Shown here: positions 9,148 to 17,089 of the stretch, one piece after another | Numbering within the stretch: position 1 is the first letter of the stretch | Layout: each line of letters starts with the position of its first letter | Source of the DNA: Streptomyces finlayi | GTDB taxonomy: Bacteria; Actinomycetota; Actinomycetes; Streptomycetales; Streptomycetaceae | Length of the DNA: 64,000 bases | Assembly: GCF_014216315.1 (NCBI RefSeq) | Contig: NZ_CP045702.1 | Location: forward strand, 682,001 to 746,000 | Direction: 5' to 3' | Made by a program: the position numbers and the translations under genes | Notes under the pieces: generated by a model | What the model was told of the DNA's origin: nothing | Databases searched by the model: none | Seen by the model: the letters and a program-made list of their open reading frames with translations, nothing else

Positions 9148-10137
9148 GTGTCACACTCCTCGCTCCGCCGCCTCCCGGGCATGACGCTGTCCGCCGCGCT
9201 CGCCGCGGTGACGCTCGGCGTCGCCGCTCCGCCCGCCTCGGCCGCTTCGGCCGCCGAGACGCCCTCGCTGCGCGTGCTCTCGTACAACACGTTCATCTTC
9301 AGCAAGAGCCTCTACCCCAACTGGGGTCAGGACCACCGCGCCGTGGAGATTCCGAAGGCGTCGTTCTTCCGCGGCAATGATGTCGTCGTCATCCAGGAGG
9401 CGTTCGACAACGGGGCATCGGAAGCGCTCATGCGGAACGCCTCCGCCGAGTACCCGTACCGCACGCCGGTGGTGGGCCGGAGCACGAGCGGCTGGGACGC
9501 GACGGGCGGCGCCTACTCCTCGACGACACCGGAGGACGGCGGCGTCGCCGTCCTGAGCAAGTGGCCGGTCATCCGCAAGGAGCAGCACATCTTCAAGGAC
9601 GCCTGCGGCGCCGACTGGTGGTCCAACAAGGGCTTCGCCTATGCGGCGCTGAACGTCAACGGCACCCGCGTCCACGTCGTGGGAACGCATGCGCAGTCGA
9701 CCGACCCGGGATGCAAGGCCGGTGAGGCGGCGCAGAAGCGCAGCCTCCAGTTCAAGCAGATCGACGCGTTCCTCGACGCGAAGAACATCCCGGCATCCGA
9801 ACAGGTCATCGTCGCAGGTGACTTGAACGTCGACTCGCACTCCGCCGAGTACACCTCCCTCCTCGCCGACGCCGGTCTCGCCGGAACGGACGCCCGGACG
9901 GGTCACCTCTACTCGTTCGACACCCAGGACAACTCGATCGCCGCCGAGCGCTACCCGGACGACCCGCGCGAGGACCTCGACTACGTCCTGCACCGCGCCG
10001 GGCACGTGAAGCCGTCCGGCTGGGAGAACGAGGTGATCAAGGAACGGAGCGCCCCCTGGTCCGTCTCCAGTTGGGGCACCACGTACACGTACACGAACCT
10101 CTCGGATCACTACCCGGTGGTCGCGTCCGGGCAGTAA
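9148..10137 (+). CDS. Secreted sphingomyelinase C-like phosphodiesterase
   Basis: The 329-residue protein has a Sec-type signal peptide (LRRLP, a hydrophobic stretch at about 13-30, cleavage near ASA 32-35). It belongs to the endonuclease/exonuclease/phosphatase superfamily, sphingomyelinase branch. Expected active-site motifs are present in order: LSYNTF (45-50), QEAFDN (83-88, metal Glu), GTHAQST, GDLNVDS (Asp225/Asn227), LDYVLHR and SDHYPV near the C-terminus with catalytic His321. The start is GTG 9148, with GGAGA 6 nt upstream. It probably hydrolyses phosphocholine- or ceramide-type headgroups outside the cell. It stands alone after the Wadjet operon. Confidence 0.88.
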   Translation: MSHSSLRRLPGMTLSAALAAVTLGVAAPPASAASAAETPSLRVLSYNTFIFSKSLYPNWGQDHRAVEIPKASFFRGNDVVVIQEAFDNGASEALMRNASAEYPYRTPVVGRSTSGWDATGGAYSSTTPEDGGVAVLSKWPVIRKEQHIFKDACGADWWSNKGFAYAALNVNGTRVHVVGTHAQSTDPGCKAGEAAQKRSLQFKQIDAFLDAKNIPASEQVIVAGDLNVDSHSAEYTSLLADAGLAGTDARTGHLYSFDTQDNSIAAERYPDDPREDLDYVLHRAGHVKPSGWENEVIKERSAPWSVSSWGTTYTYTNLSDHYPVVASGQ

Positions 10138-10261
10138 GACAGCCGGTGGATAGTCGGACACGGTGGGGAATGGGCACAGTGCGCCGCCCCTTCCCCGCCG
10201 CTGTCCGCGCCACCCCGCCGCGAGTCACACCGAAGGAACCCCTTTATGGGCCGCCCCGCTG

Positions 10262-10399
10262 ATGATCGAGATCCGGCGCGATGCGTACATGCGGGAGCCA
10301 GGGGGCCCGGCCGGTTCCGGCCTGACCGCCCTGGCCGCGGGGCTGGCCGCACTGGTGGACGCGCTGTCCCGGGGCGATCAGCTCATCGAGCGGGCGTGA
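10262..10399 (+). CDS. Possible small hypothetical protein
   Basis: An ORF of 45 codons begins MIEIRRDAYMREP and continues with a Leu/Ala-rich helix, LTALAAGLAALVDALS. A GAAGGAA sequence at about 10230-10237 suits an ATG at 10246 in another frame better than this one, so the start is uncertain. No family is recognised. It lies between the phosphodiesterase gene and the convergent rbsD. The rest of 10138-10426 holds nothing I can name. Confidence 0.3.
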   Translation: MIEIRRDAYMREPGGPAGSGLTALAAGLAALVDALSRGDQLIERA

Positions 10400-10426
10400 G
10401 GCGGGAGTAGCAGCCATGAACCGGCG

Positions 10427-10816
10427 TCAGAAGAAGACACCGCAGCGCAGCAGCACATTCGCATAGGGCCGGGCCTCCCCGGACCGCACCACCAGCCGGG
10501 CACCCGCGGAGAGCGCCTTCAGCTCCTCGTGCGGAACGAACGCGAGGTCCCGGAACCGTTCCTCCAGGAGCCGTGCGGCCCCGGGGTTGGCCTCCCGTAC
10601 CTCGTGCGCGGCCGTCGCTCCCTCCACCACGAGTTCGGCGAGCAGCCCGTCGAGCACCTCGGCGAACGACGGTGTCCCGGCCCGGAACGCCAGGTCGACG
10701 ACCCGCGGGCCACGCGGGATGGACATCCCCACGTCACAGATCAGGACCCCGTCTCCGTGGCCCAGCTCGGCCAGCCCGCCCGACAGATGGCGGTTGAGGA
10801 TGCCTGACCTCTTCAC
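10427..10816 (-). CDS. rbsD: D-ribose pyranase RbsD
   Basis: The 129-residue protein begins MKRSGILNRHLSGGLAELGHGD, with the conserved His of the RbsD/FucU mutarotase active site, then CDVGMSIP and a C-terminal PYANVLLRCGV, all typical of RbsD. It interconverts pyranose and furanose forms of ribose in the cytoplasm so that ribokinase gets its substrate. The GTG start overlaps the rbsK stop (GTGA), so it is the last gene of the ribose operon. Its length matches the family. Confidence 0.95.
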   Translation of the reverse strand: MKRSGILNRHLSGGLAELGHGDGVLICDVGMSIPRGPRVVDLAFRAGTPSFAEVLDGLLAELVVEGATAAHEVREANPGAARLLEERFRDLAFVPHEELKALSAGARLVVRSGEARPYANVLLRCGVFF

Positions 10817-11733
10817 AGCGCGGACACCTCGTCGGCCGTCGGGAAGGAGTCCTGCGCACCCTTGCGGGTGACCGCCGCCGCGCCCACCTGAACGGCGAAC
10901 TCCGCAGCCTCCAGAAGCCCTTCGCCCCGGCCGAGCCGCCAGGCCAGGGCTGCGGTGAAGGCGTCACCGGCCCCCGTGGTGTCCACGGCGTCGACCTTCG
11001 GACTCGGTACGCGTACGAGGTCACCCGTACGGCTGTCGGCGACGAGCGCGCCCGCCGCCCCCAGCGTGACCACGACCGACCGCGGGCCGAGAGCGAGCAG
11101 CCCCCGCGCCCGGTCCTCCGGCGTGTCCCCCGCCGTGCCGCCCAGGATGAACAGCGCCTCGTGCTCGTTCACGACCAGTGGGTCGCAGACCGCGAGCACC
11201 TGTTCCGGCAGGGGTGCGGGCGGCGAGGGGTTGAGTACGAACCGGGTGTCCGATGAGACGGTACGAGCCACCTCGGCCACTGTCTCCAGGGGAATCTCCA
11301 GTTGTACGGAGACGACCCGCGCCGCTGCCAGCAGGGACCCGGCGGCCCGGACGTCCTGCGGGGTCAGCCGGGCGTTGGCCCCCGGCGACACCACGATGCT
11401 GTTGTCGCCCGAGGGGTCCACGGTGATCAGCGCGACTCCGGTGGGCGCCCCGCCGACGAGGACACCGGCGGTGTCCACGCCCGCCGCGCGCTGCGATTCC
11501 AGCAGCAGCCGGCCGTGGGCGTCGTCACCGACCCGGGCCAGCAGGGCGGCACCGGCGCCCAGCCGGGCGGCGGCGACCGCCTGGTTCGCGCCCTTGCCGC
11601 CCGGGTGGACGGCCAGGTCGGAGCCGAGCACGGTCTCGCCCGGTGCGGGGCGGCGCTCGACGCCGATCACCAGGTCGGCGTTGGCCGACCCCACGACCAA
11701 CAGGTCGTACCGGCCGTGCTCGTACTCGTGCAT
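10813..11733 (-). CDS. rbsK: Ribokinase RbsK
   Basis: The 306-residue PfkB-family sugar kinase has the substrate signature HPGGKGANQAVAAARLG near residue 43 and the second PfkB signature DTTGAGDAF near residue 250, with catalytic Asp in GAGD. It phosphorylates D-ribose to ribose 5-phosphate with ATP. The start is ATG 11733, 61 bp after the permease-binding protein gene, and it is coupled to rbsD downstream. The context (transporter and pyranase) makes ribose the likely substrate. Confidence 0.95.
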   Translation of the reverse strand: MHEYEHGRYDLLVVGSANADLVIGVERRPAPGETVLGSDLAVHPGGKGANQAVAAARLGAGAALLARVGDDAHGRLLLESQRAAGVDTAGVLVGGAPTGVALITVDPSGDNSIVVSPGANARLTPQDVRAAGSLLAAARVVSVQLEIPLETVAEVARTVSSDTRFVLNPSPPAPLPEQVLAVCDPLVVNEHEALFILGGTAGDTPEDRARGLLALGPRSVVVTLGAAGALVADSRTGDLVRVPSPKVDAVDTTGAGDAFTAALAWRLGRGEGLLEAAEFAVQVGAAAVTRKGAQDSFPTADEVSAL

Positions 11734-11794
11734 CTCTCCTGCTTTCCGTGTATCGCGTGCTCTTCGTGGTCAGGTCCGTTCGCGAGCGAGGCGC

Positions 11795-13750
11795 TCAGGA
11801 GAAGTCGGCGACGTTCTTCTCGGTGACGACCTTGACCGGAACCTTCACCATTCTGTCGACGTCCTTGCCCTGCGCGGCCCTGACCGCGTTCCGGACGGCG
11901 ATCTTGCCCAGCTCCTTGGGCTGCTGCGCCACGGACGCGTACAGCGTTCCCGCCTCGACCGCCTTGAGACCGTCGGGAGTTCCGTCGAAGCCGACGACGG
12001 TGACGGACTTGCCGGCCTTGTTTCCGAGCGCCTTGACGGCGCCGAGCGCCATCTCGTCGTTCTCGGCGAACACTCCGGTGACGTCGGCATGGGACTGGAG
12101 CAGGTTGGTCATGACGTCCAGCCCCTTGGTGCGGTCGAAGTCCGCGGGCTGCCGTGCGACGACCTTGATGCCCGGGTACGCCTTGATGCCCTCGGCGAAG
12201 CCCGCACCGCGCTCGCGGCTGGCGGAGGTTCCCGCGGTGCCCTGGAGGACCACGATGCTGCCCTTGCCACCGAGCTTGCCGGCCAGCGCCTCGGCGGCGA
12301 GCCTGCCGCCGGCCACGTTGTCGGAGGCGACGAGGGTCGCGGTGTCCGCCTTGTTCACGCCCCGGTCCGCGGCGATCACCGGGATACCGGCCTTGTTCGC
12401 GGTCCGCACCCCGGGGCCGACCGCGTCCGAGTCCACCGGGTTGACGATGATGGACTTCATCCCCGAGCTGGAGAAGTTCTGGAGCTGGTTGGCCTGCTGG
12501 GAGGCGTCGTTCTGCGCGTCGGTGACGGTGAGTTCGATCCCGGCGGCCTTGGCCTCCGCCTGTGCGCCCTCCTTCATCTGGACGAAGAATGGGTTGTTGA
12601 GGGTGGAGAGCGACATGCCCACCTTGGTGGTCACCCCGGGCGTACCGGAGTTGAAGAACGACACGGCGGCGACGACGGCCGCCACGCACACGGCACCGAT
12701 CGCGAGCTTGGCCGCCCCCGGCCCCTTCCGGGCAGGACCGGCCGCACCGGACGCGGGTGCGGTTGCGGAGCCGGCCTTGCGGCGCAGCGTGTCGAGGAGC
12801 ACCGCGAGGGCGATGACGACGCCGATGACGACCTGCTGCCAGAAGGCGGACACGGACAGCAGGTTGAGGCCGTTGCGCAGCACGGCGAGTATGAGCGCGC
12901 CTATCAGGGTGCCGGACGCCTTGCCTACGCCGCCCGCCAGGCTGGCACCGCCGATGACGACCGCGGCGATCGCGTCGAGCTCGTATCCCTGTGCCGCCTG
13001 CGGCTGCGCGGAGACGAGACGGGAAGCCAGCACGATGCCCGCGACAGCGGCGAAGAGGCCGGACAGGGCGTAGATGACGAGCTTCTGCCGCTTGACGCGC
13101 AGTCCGGAGAGGCGGGCCGCCTCCTCGTTGCCGCCGATCGCGTACATCGAGCGGCCGATGTAGGTGCGGGCCAGGATGAGCGCGGTGACGAGTCCCATGA
13201 CGATCATCACGAGGACGGGGACCGGCAGCCAGCCGCCGAGCGTGTCACCGAGCACGGAGACCGAGTCGGGGAAGGCGATCGGGCTGCCCTGGGAGATGAC
13301 CAGGGACAGGCCGCGAGCGACCGAGAGCATGGCCAGCGTCGCGATGAACGGCGGCAGTTTGCCGTACGAGACGAGGGCCCCGTTGACGAAGCCGCAGGCG
13401 ATGCCGGTGACGACGGCCAGGATGACCGCCAGCCAGACGGGCACCCCCTCGGACGTCGCCGACCATGCCAGGACGGTCGCGGAGAGGGCTGCCACGGAGC
13501 CGACAGACAGGTCGATGCCCGCCGAGACGATGACGAAGGTGACGCCGAACGCGAGGATCGCGGTGACGGCGGCCTGCACACCGACGTTCAGCAGGTTCTG
13601 CGTGGTCAGGAAGTCTCCGGAGAGCAGCGACATCGCCACGACCAGGACGACCAGGGCGCTCAGCGCGCCGTTGTCGAGCAGGATGCGGCGCCCCGCACGG
13701 ACGGTGGCGCCACTCGCGCCCGTATCGCTCTTGAGCGTGTCAGTGGCCAC
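11795..13750 (-). CDS. rbsC: Fused ribose ABC permease and substrate-binding protein (RbsC-RbsB)
   Basis: The 651-residue protein joins two usually separate subunits. Residues 1 to about 330 are an RbsC-type permease with eight to ten membrane segments and the motif VTFVIVSAGIDLSVGS. After a linker and an extra hydrophobic helix (about 345-368), residues about 375-651 form a periplasmic-binding-protein type 1 domain (VGMSLSTLNNPFFVQ, NPVDSDAVGPGV, AENDEMALGAVKAL). The binding domain is therefore tethered to the transporter rather than being a lipoprotein. The GTG start at 13750 overlaps rbsA by 11 nt. The reading frame is continuous and both domains look complete. Confidence 0.93.
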   Translation of the reverse strand: MATDTLKSDTGASGATVRAGRRILLDNGALSALVVLVVAMSLLSGDFLTTQNLLNVGVQAAVTAILAFGVTFVIVSAGIDLSVGSVAALSATVLAWSATSEGVPVWLAVILAVVTGIACGFVNGALVSYGKLPPFIATLAMLSVARGLSLVISQGSPIAFPDSVSVLGDTLGGWLPVPVLVMIVMGLVTALILARTYIGRSMYAIGGNEEAARLSGLRVKRQKLVIYALSGLFAAVAGIVLASRLVSAQPQAAQGYELDAIAAVVIGGASLAGGVGKASGTLIGALILAVLRNGLNLLSVSAFWQQVVIGVVIALAVLLDTLRRKAGSATAPASGAAGPARKGPGAAKLAIGAVCVAAVVAAVSFFNSGTPGVTTKVGMSLSTLNNPFFVQMKEGAQAEAKAAGIELTVTDAQNDASQQANQLQNFSSSGMKSIIVNPVDSDAVGPGVRTANKAGIPVIAADRGVNKADTATLVASDNVAGGRLAAEALAGKLGGKGSIVVLQGTAGTSASRERGAGFAEGIKAYPGIKVVARQPADFDRTKGLDVMTNLLQSHADVTGVFAENDEMALGAVKALGNKAGKSVTVVGFDGTPDGLKAVEAGTLYASVAQQPKELGKIAVRNAVRAAQGKDVDRMVKVPVKVVTEKNVADFS

Positions 13751-15281
13751 GGGGGCCCTCCACTTCGTTCACTGCGGGGTTTGACGTGGGGGTGGGAGCG
13801 CTGACCGCGAGGGCCATCACCGCGTCCTGGGTCGCTTCGTGCGCGGGGATCTCCCCGGCGATGCGGCCCTGGGCCATGACCAGCACCCGGTCGCTCATGC
13901 CGAGGACCTCTGGCAGGTCGCTGGAGATCATCAGGACCGCGTGCCCGGAGGCCGTCAGTTCGTTGATGAGCTGGTAGATCTCGACCTTGGCACCGACGTC
14001 GATACCGCGCGTCGGCTCGTCGAGGATGAGCACCTTGGTGTCGGCGAGCAGCCATTTGCCGATGACGACCTTCTGCTGGTTGCCGCCGGACAGGGTGCGG
14101 ACGTGCTGGCCGAGCCCGGCCATCCGTACGCCGAGCTGTTCGGCGATCCGGGCTGCCGCGGTGCGCTGCCCCTTGAGGTCCACGAGACCCGAGCGGCTCG
14201 CCGAACGCAGCGTGACCAGGCCGAGGTTCTCCTGCACGGACGCGTCGAGGACGAGGCCCTGGCCCTTGCGGTCCTCGGGTACGAGACCGATCCCGGCGTT
14301 CATGGCGGCGGTCACGTCGTGCTTGGCCAGGCGTTGGCCGAGTACGTCGACGGTGCCGGCGTCATAGGGGTCGGCACCGAACACGGCGCGGGCGACCTCG
14401 GTGCGCCCCGCGCCCACGAGGCCCGCCAGTCCGACGACCTCACCCGCCCGGATCTCGAAGCCGACGTCGTGGAAGACGCCGTGCCGGGTCAGTCCGCGGA
14501 CGGAGAGCAGGGGCTCCCCCGCCTTCGGCCGTTCCCGCGGATACTGCTGCTCGATGCTGCGTCCCACCATGAGCTGGACGAGTTCCGTCTCGGGTGTCGA
14601 GGCCGGCACCTGGTCGATGCTGCGGCCGTCGCGCAGGACGGTGACCCGGTCGCCGAGCGCGGCGATCTCCTCCAGGTGATGGGTGATGAAGACGATCCCC
14701 ACCCCCTCCTCGCGGAGTTGCCGCACGATGCGGAAGAGTTTCCCGACCTCCTCGGAGGTGAGGACGGCCGTCGGCTCGTCCATGATCAGGACGCGCGCGT
14801 CCAGGCTGAGGGCCTTGGCGATCTCCACCATCTGGAGCCGGGCGATGCCGAGTTCGCGCACCTTGGTCTTCGGGGAGACCCGCACACCGACGCGGCGCAG
14901 CAGTACCTCGGCGTCCGCCTCCATCCGCTTGCGGTCGATGAGTCCGTAGCGGCGCGGTTGCCTGCCGAGGAAGATGTTCTCCGCCACCGTCAGGTCGGGC
15001 ACCAGGTTGAACTCCTGGTAGATGGTCGCGATGCCCAACCGCTCGGCGTCCTGCGCGGAGTGGATGCGGACCTCGCGCCCCTGGACGAGTATCCGTCCGC
15101 GGTCCGGGCGATGGGCACCGGAGAGCATCTTGATGAGGGTGCTCTTGCCCGCTCCGTTCTCACCGAGCAGGACATGCACTTCGCCGCGCCGGAGGTCGAA
15201 GTCGACGCCGTCGAGCGCGACCACGCCGGGGAAGGACTTGCGTACGCCTTCGATGCGCAGCAACTCATCGGGACCGCTCAC
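13740..15281 (-). CDS. rbsA: Ribose ABC transporter ATP-binding protein RbsA
   Basis: The 513-residue protein has two ABC domains. The first has Walker A GENGAGKST and Walker B VLIMDEPTAVLT. The second has the divergent loop VGLVGAGRTE and signature LSGGNQQK, followed by LILDEPTRGID, as in RbsA/MglA sugar importers. The start is GTG 15281, with GGAGGAG upstream (about 15288-15294), overlapping the lacI-type regulator stop. It energises uptake through the fused permease/binding protein encoded next. The C-terminal tail overlaps that gene. Confidence 0.95.
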   Translation of the reverse strand: MSGPDELLRIEGVRKSFPGVVALDGVDFDLRRGEVHVLLGENGAGKSTLIKMLSGAHRPDRGRILVQGREVRIHSAQDAERLGIATIYQEFNLVPDLTVAENIFLGRQPRRYGLIDRKRMEADAEVLLRRVGVRVSPKTKVRELGIARLQMVEIAKALSLDARVLIMDEPTAVLTSEEVGKLFRIVRQLREEGVGIVFITHHLEEIAALGDRVTVLRDGRSIDQVPASTPETELVQLMVGRSIEQQYPRERPKAGEPLLSVRGLTRHGVFHDVGFEIRAGEVVGLAGLVGAGRTEVARAVFGADPYDAGTVDVLGQRLAKHDVTAAMNAGIGLVPEDRKGQGLVLDASVQENLGLVTLRSASRSGLVDLKGQRTAAARIAEQLGVRMAGLGQHVRTLSGGNQQKVVIGKWLLADTKVLILDEPTRGIDVGAKVEIYQLINELTASGHAVLMISSDLPEVLGMSDRVLVMAQGRIAGEIPAHEATQDAVMALAVSAPTPTSNPAVNEVEGPRGH

Positions 15282-16294
15282 AAGTTGCTCCTCCGGTTCG
15301 ATGCGTGCTCGCCGCAGGAACTGCGTACGACAAGGCGGGCGGGCAGGGTGACGGACCGCGGGGAACGTCCCTCGATGAGGTCGACGAGTGCCCGTACGGC
15401 GGCACGGCCCAGCTCGCCGGTCGGCTGGGCGATCGCGGTGACGGGCGGATCGGTGTGCACGAACCACGGGATGTCGTCGAAGGCCGCGAGTCCGATGTCC
15501 CGCGGGACGCGCAGCCCGCGTGCGCGGATCGCGTCCAGCGCGCCGAGCGCCATCAGGTTGTCGGCTGCGAACACGACCTCGGGCGGTTCGGGAAGCGCGA
15601 GGAAGCCCTCGGTGGCCCGGCGGCCGCTGTCGGCCTGGAAGTCGCCCTGGCCGATGTACGCGTCGGGCAGCGCGAGTCCGTGTGCGCTCAGCGCCTCACG
15701 GAACGCCTCCACACGCTCGTTGCCCGTGGTGGTGGCCGCGGGGCCCGCGATGATCGCGAGCCGGCGGTGGCCGAGACCGTGCAGGTGGGCGACCAGGTCG
15801 CGGATGGCGTCGCGGCCGTCGGCGCGCACCACGGGGACGTCGAGGCCCGGGATCCACCGGTCCACCAGGACCATCGGCGTACCGCTGCGGGCGACGTCCA
15901 GCATGAGCGGGGTGCCACCGTCCGCGGGGGAGACGAGAAGTCCGTCGATGCGGCGGTCGAGGAGCGTGCGTACGTGGTGGTCCTGCAGTTCGGGCCGCTC
16001 GTCGGCGTTTCCGATGATGACGCTGTAGCCGTGTGCGCGGGCCTCTTCCTCGACGAAGCGGGCCAGTTCGGTGAAGTACGGATTGAGTACGTCACTGATG
16101 ACCAGGCCGAGGGTGCGCGTCTGGTCGGTGCGCAGCGACCTGGCCACGGCGTTGGGCCGGTAGCCGAGGGCGTCGACTGCGGCGAGGACGCGTCCGCGCG
16201 CGTCGGGGCTGACGGAGGGATGGCTGTTCAGGACCCGGGAGACCGTGGCGACAGACACTCCCGCCTGGGCCGCGACATCCTTGATGCTCACCAT
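15278..16294 (-). CDS. rbsR: LacI-family transcriptional regulator of the ribose operon
   Basis: The 338-residue regulator has the classical LacI helix-turn-helix and hinge at the N-terminus (VSIKDVAAQAGVSVATVSRV, then a GYRPNAVARSL hinge), followed by a periplasmic-binding-protein-like sensor domain. The start is ATG 16294 with a strong AAGGAGGTGG site. It is the first gene of the ribose operon and shares its stop with the rbsA start. The two palindromic sites at 16351-16386 fit autoregulation and operon repression relieved by ribose. That it binds ribose is inferred from the neighbours. Confidence 0.93.
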   Translation of the reverse strand: MVSIKDVAAQAGVSVATVSRVLNSHPSVSPDARGRVLAAVDALGYRPNAVARSLRTDQTRTLGLVISDVLNPYFTELARFVEEEARAHGYSVIIGNADERPELQDHHVRTLLDRRIDGLLVSPADGGTPLMLDVARSGTPMVLVDRWIPGLDVPVVRADGRDAIRDLVAHLHGLGHRRLAIIAGPAATTTGNERVEAFREALSAHGLALPDAYIGQGDFQADSGRRATEGFLALPEPPEVVFAADNLMALGALDAIRARGLRVPRDIGLAAFDDIPWFVHTDPPVTAIAQPTGELGRAAVRALVDLIEGRSPRSVTLPARLVVRSSCGEHASNRRSNL

Positions 16295-16350
16295 TTCCGG
16301 ACCACCTCCTTGTGGTTTCCGTGAGCCTCAAAACCAGCGGCCGAGGGCCG

Positions 16351-16386
16351 TGGAATCGATTACACGGATGATTGGAATCGATTACA
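16351..16386 (-). promoter_or_regulatory. Twin LacI-type operators of the ribose operon
   Basis: TGGAATCGATTACA occurs twice, at 16351-16364 and 16373-16386. The copies are 22 bp apart, about two helical turns, so both face the same side. Each is nearly symmetrical around ATCGAT, as expected for a LacI-family dimer. They lie 57-92 bp upstream of the regulator start codon. Confidence 0.85.
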
Positions 16387-16547
16387 TGGCCGAAAACAAG
16401 ACCTCTCCGCACGTCCGAGATCGGATCGTGACGAAGGGGCGGGACTGCCGGCACCGCCGCGGCCGGTCCGCTCGGGCTCGAAGGGAGGACCGGGACGGCA
16501 GACGAAAGCGGGGCCTGGCAGATGTCAACTGCCGGGCCCCGCCTGCG

Positions 16548-16806
16548 AGGAGGCGTACATCGCGAAGCCGACCAGCACCGAGGCCGCGTCGGTCATGAGG
16601 ATCTGGGGGCGCCTGGCCACCCGACGATCGACCAGTGGCTCGTCGCTGCGCAGTTCCCACCACGCCCAGGCCGGCAGCACGACGGCCGCGACGGCGAACA
16701 GCCCGAGCGTGGTGCCACTCGCCCAGCCCCAGTCGGAGCCCTTCGACACGGCGAGCAGCAGGGAGACGAGCCCGACGCCAGGCTGGACGCCGACCGAAAG
16801 GAGTAC
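16548..16806 (-). pseudogene. Remnant of an MFS drug-efflux transporter
   Basis: The minus strand encodes a fragment reading LLLAVSKGSDWGWASG, then two hydrophobic helices, WELRSDEPLVD and DAASVLVGFAMYAS. This is the pattern of the middle of 14-TM EmrB/QacA-type efflux pumps. No start, N-terminal half or C-terminal end is present, so it is a gene remnant. It ends abruptly next to the MarR-like fragment on the other strand. Confidence 0.6.
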
Positions 16807-16812
16807 ACCCAG

Positions 16813-16932
16813 GGCCTGAGCAGGGTTCTGGAGGAGCGGACACCGGAGGAAGCAGCCACCTTCGCCGGCTGCCGCAAGCGCTTCAACAGCGACATCGAGC
16901 CCCTGGACGGGCATGTCTGGCCGCGCCCCTGA
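16813..16932 (+). pseudogene. Possible C-terminal remnant of a MarR-type regulator
   Basis: About 39 codons on the plus strand read GLSRVLEERTPEEAATFAGC, then a short RFNSDIE segment, before the stop at 16932. This resembles the last helix of MarR regulators. It starts within a few bases of the MFS remnant, so the pair looks like a deletion scar of a regulator/efflux locus. The fragment is short and the assignment is tentative. Confidence 0.4.
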
Positions 16933-17089
16933 GCGGCCGCCTGCCCTCCTGCGCGCACGGTGTGCCGAACAGGCCACGAACCGCTGCCCCGCGACTCCGT
17001 GGAGACCCCGCAGAGACAGCCGGAAGAGCCGCCACGCATTCCATCACTTCCGTCACGGCTCGACCGAAGTGCTCAGCGGAGGAGATGGC

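Noticed and set aside
16382..16843. Minus-strand 153-codon ORF overlapping the MFS remnant
   Set aside because: It is a shadow frame rich in Arg/Ala. The MFS-like pattern is in the other minus-strand frame.
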